Source of the DNA: Paratinospora sagittata
Taxonomy: Eukaryota > Streptophyta > Magnoliopsida > Ranunculales > Menispermaceae
DNA: 64,000 nucleotides
Direction of reading: 5' to 3'
Assembly (NCBI GenBank): GCA_035771175.1
Contig: CM069607.1
Coordinates: 22,390,001 to 22,454,000, forward strand
Every line of letters starts with the position of its first letter. Position 1 is the stretch's first letter. The translations under genes were made by a program, and so were the position numbers. The notes under the pieces were generated by a model that saw only the letters and a program-made list of their open reading frames with translations, was not told the DNA's origin and did not search any database. This document shows, piece by piece, positions 43,941 through 56,373 of this stretch.

Positions 43941-45102
43941 AGCCTTCACTAAATTAGCTTGTTCTTTTTCGTCTGCTCAATAACTATATCAAGGCCCCAT
44001 AGCTGCGTATCACCCACCTCGTACCAACAAGTTGGTGATCCAAAGGATCTCCCGTATAAAGCCTCATACAGTGCCATACCGATGCTCGCCAGATAACTGT
44101 TATTGTAAGCAAACCCACATAAGGGAAAATGCTCACCCCAACCTCCATCGAACTCTAAAATGCAAGACCTGAGCATATCCTCCAGCATCTATTTCACTCT
44201 CTCGGTCTGACTATCCGTCTGAGGGTGAAATGTTGTACTGAGTCGGAGACAGGTCCCAAATAGAGTATGTAATACCTGCCAAAACCTCGATGTGAATCGT
44301 GAATTTCTATCTAACATGATCGACATGGGTGTCCCATGTAATCTCACGACTCTATCACATATAATCTACTCAGTCTATCCACCGAGTCTTTGGCGCTCAT
44401 AGGAAGGAAGTGTGCACTCTTGGTCAATCTATCGACCACAATCCAAATGGCATCAAATTTGCGCTAAGACTTCAGCAATCCCATGATGAAATCCATCATA
44501 ATGTGCTCCCATTTTAGCTCAGGTATGGGTAATGGCTGCATCTGACCTCCAGGTTTCCAATGTTCAGTCTTAACCTGCTGGCACACCTCACATCTCTATA
44601 CGTACTCAGCTATACTCTTGTTCATCCCTTGCCACCACACCGACCTTTTCATGTCGTGATACATCTTGGTAACCCCTGTATGAATAGTATACTGAGACCT
44701 GTGCGCCTCCCGAAGTAATTCAACCCTCAACTCAACAACATATGGGATCCATAGTCTCCCTCTAAAACGCAAGACATCATCTGACCCTTTCTGCCAATCG
44801 GCCTGGTCAGCACTGTCTGCATATCTATAGTACATATCAAAATTTAGACTATGTTCTTGTAGATCCTTAACCCTCTTAATATGGGCATCAGCAAGCTGCA
44901 CATGCATCTGAGCACATATCTCACTACGTGGTGTGTCGGAGAGTATACTCATCATCGTCACTCTCTCAAGTAAATGCCACCGCTGGGCCATCTGGAAAGC
45001 AACCACTTTAGTCTCTGCTCGCTTTCTGCTCAATGCGTCAACCACAACATTGGCTTTTCTAGGATGGTACTCCAAAGAGAAATCATAATCCTTAAGCAAC
45101 AC
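43941..45102 (-). pseudogene. E pol: integrase and end of RNase H
   Basis: Open pieces 44596-45102 and 43949-44188. From 45102: LLKDYDFSLEYHPRKANVVV, ALSRKRAETKVV (RNase H end), the HHCC finger (HRSQYTIHTGVTKMYHDMKR ... RCEVCQ), then a catalytic domain with stops ([25 protein letters not shown]), and FAYNNSYLASIGMALYEALY. Two or more in-frame stops around 44200-44590. Confidence 0.88.
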
Positions 45103-46453
45103 AAGTCATCTTCTCTGTCGCATATTCAGTTCCTTCTAATCAAAGAGATACCTCAAACTCTTATGATCAGAATACAAAGTGAACCTCTCACCATAAAGGT
45201 AGTGCCTTCATAGCTTCAGTGCAAACACTATGGCTGCTAGGTCCGAATCATGCACAGGGCAATTGTGTTCATGCACCTTAAGCTGCCTAGATGCATATGC
45301 CACCACTCTACCCTCTTGCATCAACACACATCCTTGACGCAAGAGTGATGCATCAGTAAAAATCACCAACTCTTTTCTAAGCTCTGGAAGTATCAACACA
45401 AGAATTGTAGTCAACTTTTGTTTCAACTCATTGAAAGCTTTCTCACAGGCATTCGTCCATGTGAAGGCCACATTCTTCTGAGTCAACTTGGTCAATGGTA
45501 AGACTATCGTGGAAAAGTTCTTTACGAACTTCCTGTAATAGCTAGCTAAACCCAGAAAACTTTGAATCTCTGTCACTGTGGTAGGTCTTGGCCAACCAAT
45601 GATTGCGTCAACCTTAGCATAATCAACTGAGATGTCTTCCGTACTAACCACATGACCAAATAATTTCACCTCGGTCATCCAGAAATCACACTTGCTGAGC
45701 TTGGCATACAGCCTATGCTCCAACAATGTCTGCATTTGTAACTTTGAGGTGACGCTCGTGATCCTTCTTAGTCTTAGAGTAGACTAGGATATCATCAATG
45801 AAGACTATAATAAACTGGTCGAGAAACGATCTGAATATCCTCTGCATCAGATCCATGAACGTAGCTGGTGCATTAGTCAACCAGAAGGGCATCACCAAGA
45901 ATTCGTAATGTCCATAACTCATCCGAAAAGCAATCTTTGGTACATCCTCATCTCTAATCTGCAACTGATGGTACCCAGATCTCAAGTCTATCTTCGAGAA
46001 AAACTCGGCCCCAATCAGTTTGTCAAACAAGTCATCAATATGTGGAAGAGGATACTTGTTCTTCACAATCACCTTGTTCAGCTGACGGTAATCTATACAC
46101 AATCTAAGACTCCCGTCCTTCTTCCTGACAAAGAACACAAGTGCTCCCCAAGGTGACATACTAGGGGAAATGAAACATTTTCCCATTAGCTCATCTGGTT
46201 GGCCTCTGAGTTCATTCAACTCTTTCAGTGTCATTCGATAAGGTGGATTGGAAATGGGTTTCGTCCCAAGCATTAGCTCAATGATAAAGTCTACCTCCCG
46301 CTTAGGTGGTAAGCCACAAAACTCATCAGAAAAAACCTCTGGGTACTCACAGACCACAGGGATGTCTGCTAGTTGAACGCCCTGACCTACATCGTCCACT
46401 GGCTTCATACTGGCCATCATAACAACCTCATCATCGGTGGCTAATCTACCCTG
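45103..46453 (-). pseudogene. E pol: reverse transcriptase and RNase H
   Basis: Pieces 45713-46420 and 45208-45735 (overlapping frames) plus a broken link to 45103. RT motifs: [70 protein letters not shown] (usual Gly is Trp), catalytic [12 protein letters not shown]. RNase [35 protein letters not shown]. The start of this segment is cut from the protease by the solo LTR after GGTAG; the Met at 46420 is internal. Confidence 0.9.
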
Positions 46454-46458
46454 GGTAG

Positions 46459-48369
46459 TGTTATCTCAATGAACCCCATCTCATGAATGTTTTGATGATT
46501 TCAAATATCTCTAATCTGTGTATCTAATGATCTTATCAAGTGTTTCGGATTTATCAAGAATCAAGATCAAGAAGCTATACTCACAAGCCTATTGAACATC
46601 AATTAAAGTTTCAAGTCTTTCAGTACTTAGAATATAAGGACTACCAATCAAATTTGATCTCAACAAGATTTAATCATTTTTTTATTTTGATCATCACATT
46701 TTAAAGGTACTTTATGATTTCTAAAGTATTTGATTTGATTAGAAAAACACTATGATTTTAATCGAGTTTTATCTAGCTTTAATCAAAATATCAAAAATCA
46801 TTTTTATACAGTATTTCAGGATGTTAATGTTTTAGCAAAGCCCTCCTGGACCTGATGGGTCAGGACGCTGATAAAATATTAGAATGCTCAAGGTTGAATT
46901 GAACTGATTCATTAGAACGCTTACTTGTAAGTAGCAGCCTACCTTTGGTCAACCTTTGAAAGTGTCAGGACGCTGACTTAATTTCAGCTCGCTGAAAGTT
47001 CTCTTAGTTTTTAATTTATTTTTTATCTTTAAGGACGCTGATAGTTATAAGATGAAAAACTGTCGGGACGCTACTTATGTAAGAGCGCCCTCATCTTTAG
47101 AATCAACTTAATAACCTTCAAGACGCTTACTGTCCTTCAGCACACTTAATATTATTTTAAAACTATTTAAAAAAATATTAGGATGCTTACTTATGAGTAG
47201 CGCCCTAGTGCGTTTAAGTATTTTAAAACAACAGAACGCTAACTGTCGAGTAGCGCCCTCATGATTTAAGTCGCTTAATCGTCAAAGTAAGTCAGGACCC
47301 TTACAGTTAGTAGCGCCCTCACTTCAATGTTCAGCAGGACGCTTATGCTCTATGAGTGCCATCAAAGGAACAAAACGACAAAAATGATATTTCTGTTGTT
47401 CTGACACGTACATCTTTGTAAGCCACTTTCTCAGAACAACTTTTCATACAAAAATCAACCTTTTGGATTTGTCAGAGATATCCTCTTATTCATGAACCAC
47501 GTTTTCGAAAACTTTCCGAAATCTGGAGAAATTCAGAATGTTTATGAAATGTGTAGTTGCCATTTTCATGATACATTTTAGCTGTTGTGAGTAAACGTTC
47601 ATATTTGTAATTCAAATTCAAATGAACAAAAAATTCATCTCTACAAGTCGATAAACACTAGCACTTAACCATTTGCAAAAATACCAAAAATTCTCTGAGC
47701 CAAAACACTTTTGAAAGTTAGTCAAATTTTCATCTGATTGAAAATGTTTAAGTTATTTTGTTTTGCAAAGAGTTTTCTTTGAAACTTCACGTATTCAAAT
47801 GATTTTCATACTGAGCTAAATTTATATCCTTATCTGAAAATCTATTTGAAAGTTTGAACTGTTTTCACTCAAATTTTTCAATACTACTTTAATTTATTTC
47901 ATTCTTGCTGAAAGAGAAATTTGAGAGATAGTTCATAGGATACAGTTGTACTTCTTTTCATATCTTGTAAATTGTATCAAGGTTATAACAATAGTTAGAT
48001 AAACTACTGAGTTGATATTCTTGTATTCTACAAGTTTAGGTCTTCTCATAGCCGTAAGTTGAGAAAGTTTAGGTTTGTCTCACACTTGGAAGTTGGGATA
48101 GGTTGGTCTCAAGCCTGTAAGTTGAGCAATGTAACGGTTCCCTCAAGTTGAGAAAAGGTGTAACGGTTTGATTCTCACCCATAAGAGAATCCTTTAGTGA
48201 AAATGTTTAAAATCCTAACTGAGGAGGTTAGGTAGTGGACGTAGGCAAGTATTATAAATCGACTGTGCATATTTATTTATATTCCACACTCTATTTTTGC
48301 CATTGTAGTTAATTTTAAATTCACTAAGTGTTCAATTCACCCCCCCTCATGGACATACCTGGGCCAACA
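46459..48369 (+). mobile_element. Solo LTR of element A family inside E
   Basis: 1911 bp, starts TGTTATCTCAATGAACCCC, ends CTGGGCCAACA, perfect duplication GGTAG (46454-46458 and 48370-48374). It keeps the U3 array (46815-47350), the TTCTCA...TGAGAA remnants and the terminus. No interior remains, so two LTRs recombined after insertion. Deleting it with one GGTAG puts E protease and RT back in one frame. Confidence 0.93.
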
Positions 48370-48374
48370 GGTAG

Positions 48375-48759
48375 GTGGTCTAGATGTAGTCTTGCCTCGA
48401 TAAACAAGGACTGGTTGTCCGGGTATCTGAAAGACAACCCTCTTGCCAAAGCAATCGATATGAGCGTGATATGCTGCCAGCCAATCCATACCCAATATGG
48501 CATCAAACTTGAGGAATTCTAAAACTCTAAGGTCAAGAGTCATCTTATGGTCCTCGAATCTAACTATGCAACCTACACATACCATGTTAGGATAAATCTT
48601 CTCCCCGGCCGCCGTACTCAAGATCAAAAGAGTACTAGTCCTAACAGTAGATAATCTCAATCTATCTACCACACTGCCATAAATAAATGATAGAGTAGAG
48701 CCATCATTAATCAAAACATACATCATAGTATCACAGATGTTGATCGTACCTCCAATCAA
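48375..48759 (-). pseudogene. E pol: retropepsin-like protease
   Basis: Minus strand: MYVLINDGSTLSFIYGSVVD at the active site (usual Del motif Asp-Pro-Gly-Ser; here Asn-Asp-Gly-Ser), LRVLEFLKFDAILGMDWLAA is the conserved second half (ILGMDWL). It ends at the solo LTR; the last residues annotated in an uninterrupted frame would come from LTR sequence. Confidence 0.85.
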
Positions 48760-49930
48760 CTGTTTGCTAGCCTCTGGATCTGCCTATGTCACACCTCTGG
48801 CCTGTTTTCTAGTAGCTTCTGGTATAGGACTAAACTGACCAACAGACTCTCTCAAAGGACATTGATTCCTTTTGTGCCGCTGAGCTCCGTAACCAAAACA
48901 AAACTATCGATCTCGGGGCTCTAGGTACCGAAGATACAACCTGCGAATTTGCCTCAGCTATCTGTTGTCCACCATATCTAACTAAACTCTGTTGCTGGGG
49001 TCGACCCAAAATCTGAACACTCTGGCCTACAGCTGGTGGTGCCACTGTCACTGGAACGGAGGCTATAGATGCCTCATATCCACTGCCACTGAATCTCTGC
49101 CTCTTGTTACGTCAGCTTCTCCTATTACCAAAATATTGCTCTGACCCTGCCGGTTGTGTTTAAACTGAAGGAGCTGCGGATGCCTGGAGTGCGGCAGGTA
49201 ACCTCATCCTAAAATTAGCCTCTGGAGCCTCAAAATTTGCGGCCTGCCTCATTGCCTGAGCGTTAGTCTGCACGCCAGCCAGTGCCAAACCCTGATGAAT
49301 ACGGTCTCGAAAACCATCCCGTATCCTCTGCATCCTCAACTCATCTGTAGATACCATCTTTGGAGCAAAAAGTGCCAACCTGTTAAACTCTTGCTCATAC
49401 TTTCTGACAGACATGCTACCCTGGGTCAGATGCAGAAATTGGATTCAACACTGATCCCTCTTGGCTCGTGGATAAAACTCTTCAAAGAAGAATTCCTTGG
49501 ATCTAGTCCAAGTACGGATCTCACCCTCAGTACATTATAATCTTTCCCACCATTTGTTTGCCTTGTCAATTAGCTTGAACCTGGCAAGCTTGACTTTATC
49601 ATGCTGAAGAGCTCGCATGTCACTGAAAATGGTCTCCATCTTAGTCAACCATCCCTCAGCTAGCTTTAAGTCCAAACCCTCTGAAAACTCAACCGGATTT
49701 CGATTCTTGAAGTCTTTCATGACCTTCTCAGCCTCAGTCTCCCCCTCTACAGCATACCAGACCCCAGCTGGTCCTGCCTGATCCCCCACTGCTCTTGCTA
49801 CACAACTATGCTCTACAGCTGCAGTTACCTCACCCTGTGTATGACATAAAAACATAAGGATCTGGGCCTGCTGCTGCTGAGTAGCCTCGAAGAATGTCTC
49901 TATACGCCTAAGACGTTCCTCTGGATCCAT
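48760..49930 (-). pseudogene. E gag
   Basis: Starts MDPEERLRRIETFFEATQQQ at 49930; 49535-49930 and 49160-49414 hold the Retrotrans_gag domain (VMKDFKNRNPVEFSEGLDLK, WLTKMETIFSDM, KLARFKLIDKANKWWERL, VRKYEQEFNRLALFAP). The zinc knuckle near 48870-48915 reads CFGYGAQRHKRNQC: the second Cys of CCHC is Tyr. Stops at about 49415-49535 and 49052-49160. Confidence 0.87.
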
Positions 49931-49935
49931 GGCTG

Positions 49936-52398
49936 ATCATAACCGGCACTGAACCCCCTGGTATATCCTCCCTATACACTCGGCGTCCTGTCAGCCTCAT
50001 ATAAACAACCCAATAAACACAAATCATATCTAGCATCAATCTAAACGTGAAGATAGACATAATCAAATCATCAAGATAATTACATCTCCCAAAAATGACC
50101 AAAAATAAAAGTCCATAATGTTCAAATATGCAAAATCATACCTAACCATAATACATCCATCTATGTGTTAAGTATATACAATAGCTGTTATTAAGTACAT
50201 AAATACCAAAATACAAAAAAGTACAAGTATACCTGCATCACAAAAAAATGGGAAGTGCTCCGCAGCTAAGCCTTTCCCTTCCCCTTCCCCTTCCCCTTCC
50301 TATTAGAACCAGGAATGATAAGAATGAGGAGTGAGCTACAACAAGCTCAGTGAATGTCTTCTACAAGTGAGGCAATATACATGCATTTAGATAAAACATA
50401 GCAAGATCATCAAAGAAATTTAAATAACATGGAGATATATAAGATTACATACGTGCTGAATATAATGCATCATGTCATTACCCAAGACAATGCATGTCAT
50501 TTTTTCCAAACATGCCATATGCAATCCTAGACACCTCCTGAGTAAGAGCGATCAAAGGCCTGGGTTTGCGGCACTCAGCGCTTGATCCGACCTAACATAC
50601 TCGTATTCTATTAGGATTCCTAGGGTTCTGTAGCTAATAGGATCAACCCACCAAGACAAGTACCATGTCTAGGCGATTCTATCTACACAAGCCATAAAAT
50701 CCTCTGCAAGGTCCTCAACTAGGGATCACCTCTAGCAACATGAGATTTTACAAAGAAAACCCCTACTAGCAGATACACCTATTGCTAACCCAACTAGACT
50801 TGTGCTCAAATTTATTTCATGAATCATTAAAACATGCAGAACACATATATATCGATTCAAAACATTTTATATAATACAATGTCACATATAGAAACCAAAT
50901 GTAAGGAAACACTCACAGTTGATTGGCTAGACTAGCCAATCCCAAGCCAACCAATTTAGCACTAGAGTGCCACCAAATACACTCCTATGCACTTAAACCT
51001 TCAATTGGCTTAATTGGGGACATTTGAATCAATCACAAAACCTGCAAACAACATGGTTCACTCATCATCAAAATCATTCTAATTACATGCCAAATAACCA
51101 TGATTAAGCCTCAATTCACTAGCCAACATTAGACTCTAAAATGGCTTTACTAATAAGCTAATCATTATAGTTCATTCAAGCCATAATACATCTAATTAGA
51201 TCTTAAACAACCCAAAGAATGCCTAAGGTTGATTCCTTAATCCAACCTTCATTAATTCCATGCATTCCATCACAAATCTGGTTAATAAACCACTCGGATT
51301 CCAATTCAAATCAATTGGCATCATCTAAACCAAACGCCCCAATTTTCGGCAACGTCACAAAATCATGGCCTTTGCTAATTTACACTACACATAGGGTTTC
51401 CAACATGCATAACCACCAAATTAGACCATCATTCACCTAGAATGATCTATTTATTCATCATAGTTGATATACACATCAAATGGAAAACCCTAAGTCCACA
51501 TTCTAGTTCTAGGTCAAATACAAACAACCCTACCAATTTTTTGCTAGAAATTGGGATTTTCACCATTAATGGGTTCCCAACAACCTCTATGCTCACATAT
51601 CTTACATGCAAGACCTAATTCATACTTGTGTTTGTCCACCACCCCCTCAAATCCGGGATTCAAGTGTGGACAGCACTCCTTGGATGTAGATTTAGGTCAA
51701 GCAAAGCCATTTCTACCATTACATGTTCAAATGAGCACATGCAAACAAACCCTAGGTCTGGAACTCTTCCGAACCGTGGGTCATGCCATTTCCTAGCCAT
51801 TTCCTAGGTCAAAATGGAGCTCATTACCATGATTCAAGAAGAATTTGTGAAAGAGGAAGGTAAATCACACTTACCTTGGAAGAGTTTGAGCAAGAATCAC
51901 CTAGAAACTTCAAGTTTCTCTCCTCTTTTCTTTCTCCTAGTTTTTCCCCCTCTCTCAAGTGCAAAAAGTGTGAAATGAGAAACAAATGAGGGTATGCATG
52001 GCTTAATACACGAGTGGGGCCCACCAAAAGGTCAAAATTTGCATTTTACCCAAGTGGATTGCGTTCCAGGGCCATGAAACCCATTTCACAGATTTTTTTG
52101 GCCTAGAAAACTTTCAGCCAATGTTAAACGCAGTCCAGCACTACTGAAACGCGTTTCAGTTTTTTAGTTTTTCTAATTTTTCATCTTTTCGCTACATGGT
52201 CAATACACATCGAAATTTTGTGGATAATATGTCAATTTTTATGTAAAAATGCATTCCCAACTCATTTTTAATATCCTTCTATCCATTCGAGCACAACACA
52301 TGGACCTACGAAATTGAAACACGTACAAATACATACACATACGCGTATCCAGGTACTTTACGGTCAAGATGACATCATCCTAAGCTACGGGCGTTACA
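49936..52398 (-). repeat. E 5' LTR, slightly truncated
   Basis: On the minus strand it starts TGTAACGCCCGTAGC at 52398 and matches 40946-43413 nearly throughout. The last ~35 bp of the LTR and the PBS are absent: sequence passes from CCGGTTATGATC directly to the gag start. A (TTCCCC)n stretch lies at about 50272-50302. Palindrome pair 52055-52088. Confidence 0.85.
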
Positions 52399-52951
52399 AC
52401 TGAGTTTTTGATCATACACCTTTTATTAAAGTTGTTCACGATCGTGAGCTTCATTTCTTATCTTGTTTTTGGATCGAACCGAGGAGCTTTTCTTCCGTAC
52501 TATTTTCGGTTGTGCATTATTTTCAAACCTGTGGTTGTTTAATCTGGAAAAAACTATTGTGCTCTGTAAGTATTTCAAGGTTTGTTCAGTAAGGAACAAC
52601 TATTGTTGATGCTCATTGTTTTTTAGGTTATTTGTATTTTTGTGCTTCATTGTACTTATTCTAAGTGTTTAGAACAAAATAATCATTTATGTGTTACTCT
52701 TCTTGTTTTGTAAATAGTTTGAACAAATCAAGTCTAGTGATTGTGGTTCAGTTGAGATTCCAAGATTGAAATCAAAGTTCAGTTCATCCTTATCCTGGAA
52801 AAGGATGTTGTAGGTTCATCCTAATCCTGTAAAAGGACATGTGTGCCTTGAACCTGTAAAAAGGCATGTGTAACGGTTTGATTCACACCCGTGAAGTGAA
52901 TCAGAGATAGTAGAATCCTAGGGAAGGTTTCTCTAGGCGCGGAGTAGGAAA
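52399..52951 (+). mobile_element. K LTR, second part
   Basis: Continues K after E (ACTGA 52399-52403). Its last part, GTGTAACGGTTTGATTCACA then CCCGTGAAGTGAATC, resembles the U5 of the element A family (GTAACGGTTTGATTCTCACC). Cut at 52952 by LTR F. Confidence 0.6.
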
Positions 52952-54587
52952 TGTTGGCCCAGATTAAACATCCAAAAGGGGGGTGAATTGGATGAGTTGC
53001 AAGTTTTTAACCTTTCAAAAATAAGTCAAAATGAAAGCAAGTAAAGTGAAATGGCAGAAATTGAAGCACACAGGATTTAGCGTGGTTCGCTGCTAACGAC
53101 CTATGTCCACGACTTGATCTCCCCAATTAAGATTTTTCCAAACCTCCCACTAATGGATCCTAGTTTGAGGGTGAGGATCAAACCAGTTACAACACTTACT
53201 TCACAGGTGTAAGTCAACCTTTATAAGAGCCTAATCACTCATCTTTTTCTCACTTGTGACCTCAGTCACTTACAATACTTGCTGAAATACAAATACAGCT
53301 TTTGAAGATGTTTTCATACTAAGAACACTTCATATACTTACAATCTAAAGCAATGGATAGTCTTTGGAAATCTCATCACAAAAGGATAAAATGAAAACTT
53401 GCGGAACAGTGAGGTTATCTTCAAAACAGTTTGCAATTTTGATTCAATTCGAAACTTGTTTGTGCAATGAAAGAATCACGACTTTCTTCTCTTGGAAGAC
53501 TCTTTGGAAAGCTCAGTATAACTTGCAAAAATCGTGTGTGTTATGTATTTGAAAATCAGTGAATGAGTGTTTTATAAAATGAGCAGTTGCAGGTTAAAGA
53601 ACAAGAGTATGGAATTATTTGAATTCAAAACATTGTTTAATCTAAAGTTGTTTTGAGCGTGCGAGACAACAAAAATCATCCAGGTGTTAGTGGAGAATAT
53701 TTTAGTTAATATAACCTGGCAAAACTGTGCGAGGAATAGAAAAATTGAGCAAGTGGAAGTGCCCACGTTTTTCTTGTCAGAAATGTCAAATTTCTTTCTC
53801 CGACAATGATAACGCACTATCATGTCCTATAACGCACTATCGCGTTCATTATGCACGATATTGGCCTATAGCAGGCTATTGAAGCTTGATATACTGAAAA
53901 CCGAGAGTTCCTGATTTTCTGAACTCATTGATAGATGATAACGCGCTATTGCCCTTTATACAAAAAAAATATAATTTTGGCAATCGGTTGATAGTGGGCT
54001 ATCATCAATGATAGCACACTATTACCTATTTTCTAGAAAGTCAGAATTTTGGCAATCGACATGATAGCGTGTTATCATCAATGACAACGCACTATTTCCT
54101 TCTGGAAACTTTGACAATTGGCTGGATAACGGGCTATCATTAATGATAGCGCGTTATAGGTTCCTGATTTTGGAAGAATCCATATTTTGACACTCAAGAG
54201 TTATTTCATTGAATCAAAACACTTTGATATAAGATCAAACACTTTTAAATCATTCAAAATTTATAGAAATTATGATTAAAACCTTTTGAAAGCCATTTTG
54301 TCAAAATCAAATACGAAATCGAAGTGATTTTGAAAACTTTACAATTTAGAGAGTTTAAATGCTGAGATTGATCGAGAGGTTACCCTACACACCTAAGATC
54401 AAATTAATGCATTCCATATGAGATATGTCTTCGTCTTTCGAGCTTGATCCTTGTAGAGTTTGATAGCTATTATTTGATGTGTTCTTGATGATTAGCTATA
54501 GCAGTTAGAGAAACAATACAGGTGATATCATGTGGTTTGTAATCATCAAAATACCGAGATACCGACGTGAGGAGCATTGGTCGTACA
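52952..54587 (-). repeat. LTR F: 3' LTR of element H2 (1636 bp)
   Basis: On the minus strand it starts TGTACGACCAATGCTCC at 54587 and ends TCTGGGCCAACA at 52952, the same terminus as COP and A. A polypurine tract precedes it. Holds the 20-bp-phased array 53808-54158. Confidence 0.85.
53808..54158. repeat. 20-bp-phased palindromes, consensus GATARCGCRYTATC (LTR F U3)
   Basis: A run of four words at 53808, 53828, 53848 and 53868 (exact 20-bp period), a single word at 53937, then three pairs at 53990/54010, 54063/54083 and 54125/54145, each exactly 20 bp apart with spacers ATCAAT, ATCAAT, ATTAAT. Confidence 0.9.
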
Positions 54588-55218
54588 ATCTCCCCCTTTT
54601 TTATGATTTCAAACACTTGATATTGGCCTTAAGAAGCAATCCTAATATGTTTGATTTTGAAAAATTTCGACAACATTTTGTTTAAAAAAAATGAAGGCTC
54701 ACAATAAATGAACACAATCATACACATTCCTAACATATAACAAGGTATCCATGGTCTCATATATATCAAAAATACATGGCAGAGCATCATCACAGATATA
54801 TGGTACAATCATCAAAACATACATCTAGAGCATACATCTCTCTCCCTATAACAAATACATATGCCTCTCCCCTTATCTATGTCAGTCCTATACACAGTAT
54901 CGTCATAATATCTTCTCCCTATTTTGAAATCACAGAAAGAAGGGACACTCTACTACAAAGAGGGGTGACCCCGAGCTGCTTGATCGTCAACTAGATCCCG
55001 AAGAATCTTTTCAAGAGTCTGAGTCGATCGGCGTGAGGATCGTCCCGGAGCTCGATAGGTCGAGGGGCCCTGACCGAGTCTAAGATATGGAGGAGTGGAT
55101 GTCCAGGAAGATTGTGGAGGCACACGGTGAGTAGGAGGTAGTCACGGGCGAGATGCTAGAATGGCCTCCAACCTCTGCAGATAGTCAACTCCAATGCGAA
55201 CCTGATGCGAGGTTATGT
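54588..55218 (-). other. H2 polypurine tract and 3' noncoding region
   Basis: AAAAAAGGGGGAGAT (minus) abuts LTR F. The rest is noncoding with remnants of the ORF2 tail toward the right. No clear gene. Confidence 0.7.
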
Positions 55219-56107
55219 TTATGGATCTCGTAGCGTGGGAGAGCAAGGAAGCCATAATTCGTAGCGAGAATCAAATAACATGGTTCTCTCTACTGACTGA
55301 CCAACCGCACCGCGTATAGTCCTGTCCAGGTTAACGAACCATGAAAGAATCTCTAATGAAGGTCTAGTCAGCTCTTTGTATCTAATCTCCCGTAGGATCT
55401 GCTCATGAGCGTCCATCCTGGTCTGCATGGTGGACAAGGTCAATGTAATCCTCGAGAACATCGTCGTCTGAGTCATCTGCATCTCTTAAATGATCGGTAA
55501 AATGGAGGCAACATCTGGGGAGGGCTCGGAAGACTGAGGCATCGGAGGAGGAGTAGTGGGAGCCTCAGCATGAGATGGAGCTGGGACCTCAACAAGTGGA
55601 GGTGAGAAGCGATCACTTGTCGGAGAATATCCTCGATGAGGAGAGGATGAAATCTGAGAGCTAGTTCCAGCAACATCAGGTATAAGAGAGGTAGGAACCA
55701 CAACACTCAGTCCGACAATGTCAGCAAGAGAAGCTGAAGTAACCTCCTAATCATGGGGGCCGGGGACCTCAGGAATAGCCGGTGCGCGTCCATCCCAAAT
55801 AGTGGCCTCCGAGTCGATTGCCAAAGGATCACCTTCCTTGGTCGAGGAAAAAGATTTGGGCTGAGTGTCCGTAGGTAGCTGATCTCTACACATCCATCTT
55901 CTCGTTGGCTTATAATACCAGTAATCCATGTGCTTAAGTGTCGAAGATCCGATGCAATTATTGTGATGCAACTGCTTAACATCTCGCTCATTTTTCAAAT
56001 TGATATCAGTATACTCAAAGAAGCGGGTAAGGTGCATCGCAAATGGAAGATTCCTTTTGTATTCTTGATGGAATCCATGTAGTCCATGATAACATATGGG
56101 AGATTGA
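55219..56107 (-). pseudogene. H2 ORF2 fragment
   Basis: Minus strand. At the right edge NLPYVIMDYMDSIKNTKR and LPFAMHLTRFFEYTDI match ORF2 of H and A (INLPYV; LPFAMHLT). Then DRYWYYKPT-type and Ser/Pro-rich, acidic pieces (55747-56118, 55486-55701) and a helical stretch MQTRMDAHEQILREI (55219-55482). Frameshifted. The N-terminal half is lost at the insertion at 56108. Confidence 0.75.
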
Positions 56108-56373
56108 TGATGCGGCAAATTTAGATTCGCAAGTGTACGAATATCAAGTTATAATATTTCTGAGGTTACTAGGGTTATTGTCCTCAGGGAAGGTTAATTT
56201 CACAGTTAAAAATGCCCAAAACTACAATGATTAGTGGTTTTATCTAGGTGATAAAAAAAGATGATTTAGTTGCAAAGATGTAAAATAAACAAAATCGAAC
56301 GAAACAAAGCAAATTAAATGGAAATTGGAGATAAATCCATGAATTTATAGTTCTAGAATTCAGATCTTACTAT
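56108..56373 (-). repeat. End of an Athila-like LTR (minus)
   Basis: On the minus strand the end CGTACACTTGCGAATCTAAA ... GCCGCATCA at 56108 resembles the ATH LTR end (TACACTTGCGGTTTTCA). The preceding bases include CCCTGAGGACAATAACCC. Inserted in H2 ORF2 and itself cut by the CACTA end at 56374. Confidence 0.6.

Larger units (their letters stand above)
40946..52398 (-). mobile_element. E: Del/Tekay-like chromovirus (gypsy), nearly complete
   Basis: Two LTRs (40946-43413 and about 49936-52398), gag, protease, RT, RNase H, integrase and C-terminal chromodomain-like end, all on the minus strand. Perfect duplication ACTGA (40941-40945, 52399-52403). Carries a solo LTR of the A family at 46459-48369. 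The 5' LTR end, PBS and leader are missing, so the gag start at 49930 nearly touches the LTR. Frameshifts throughout; inactive. Confidence 0.92.

Noticed and set aside
54588..56107. Separate Leu-rich ORFs (55473-55706) as membrane protein
   Set aside because: Out-of-frame reading of the Ser/Pro-rich ORF2 region; no matching in other ORF2 copies.
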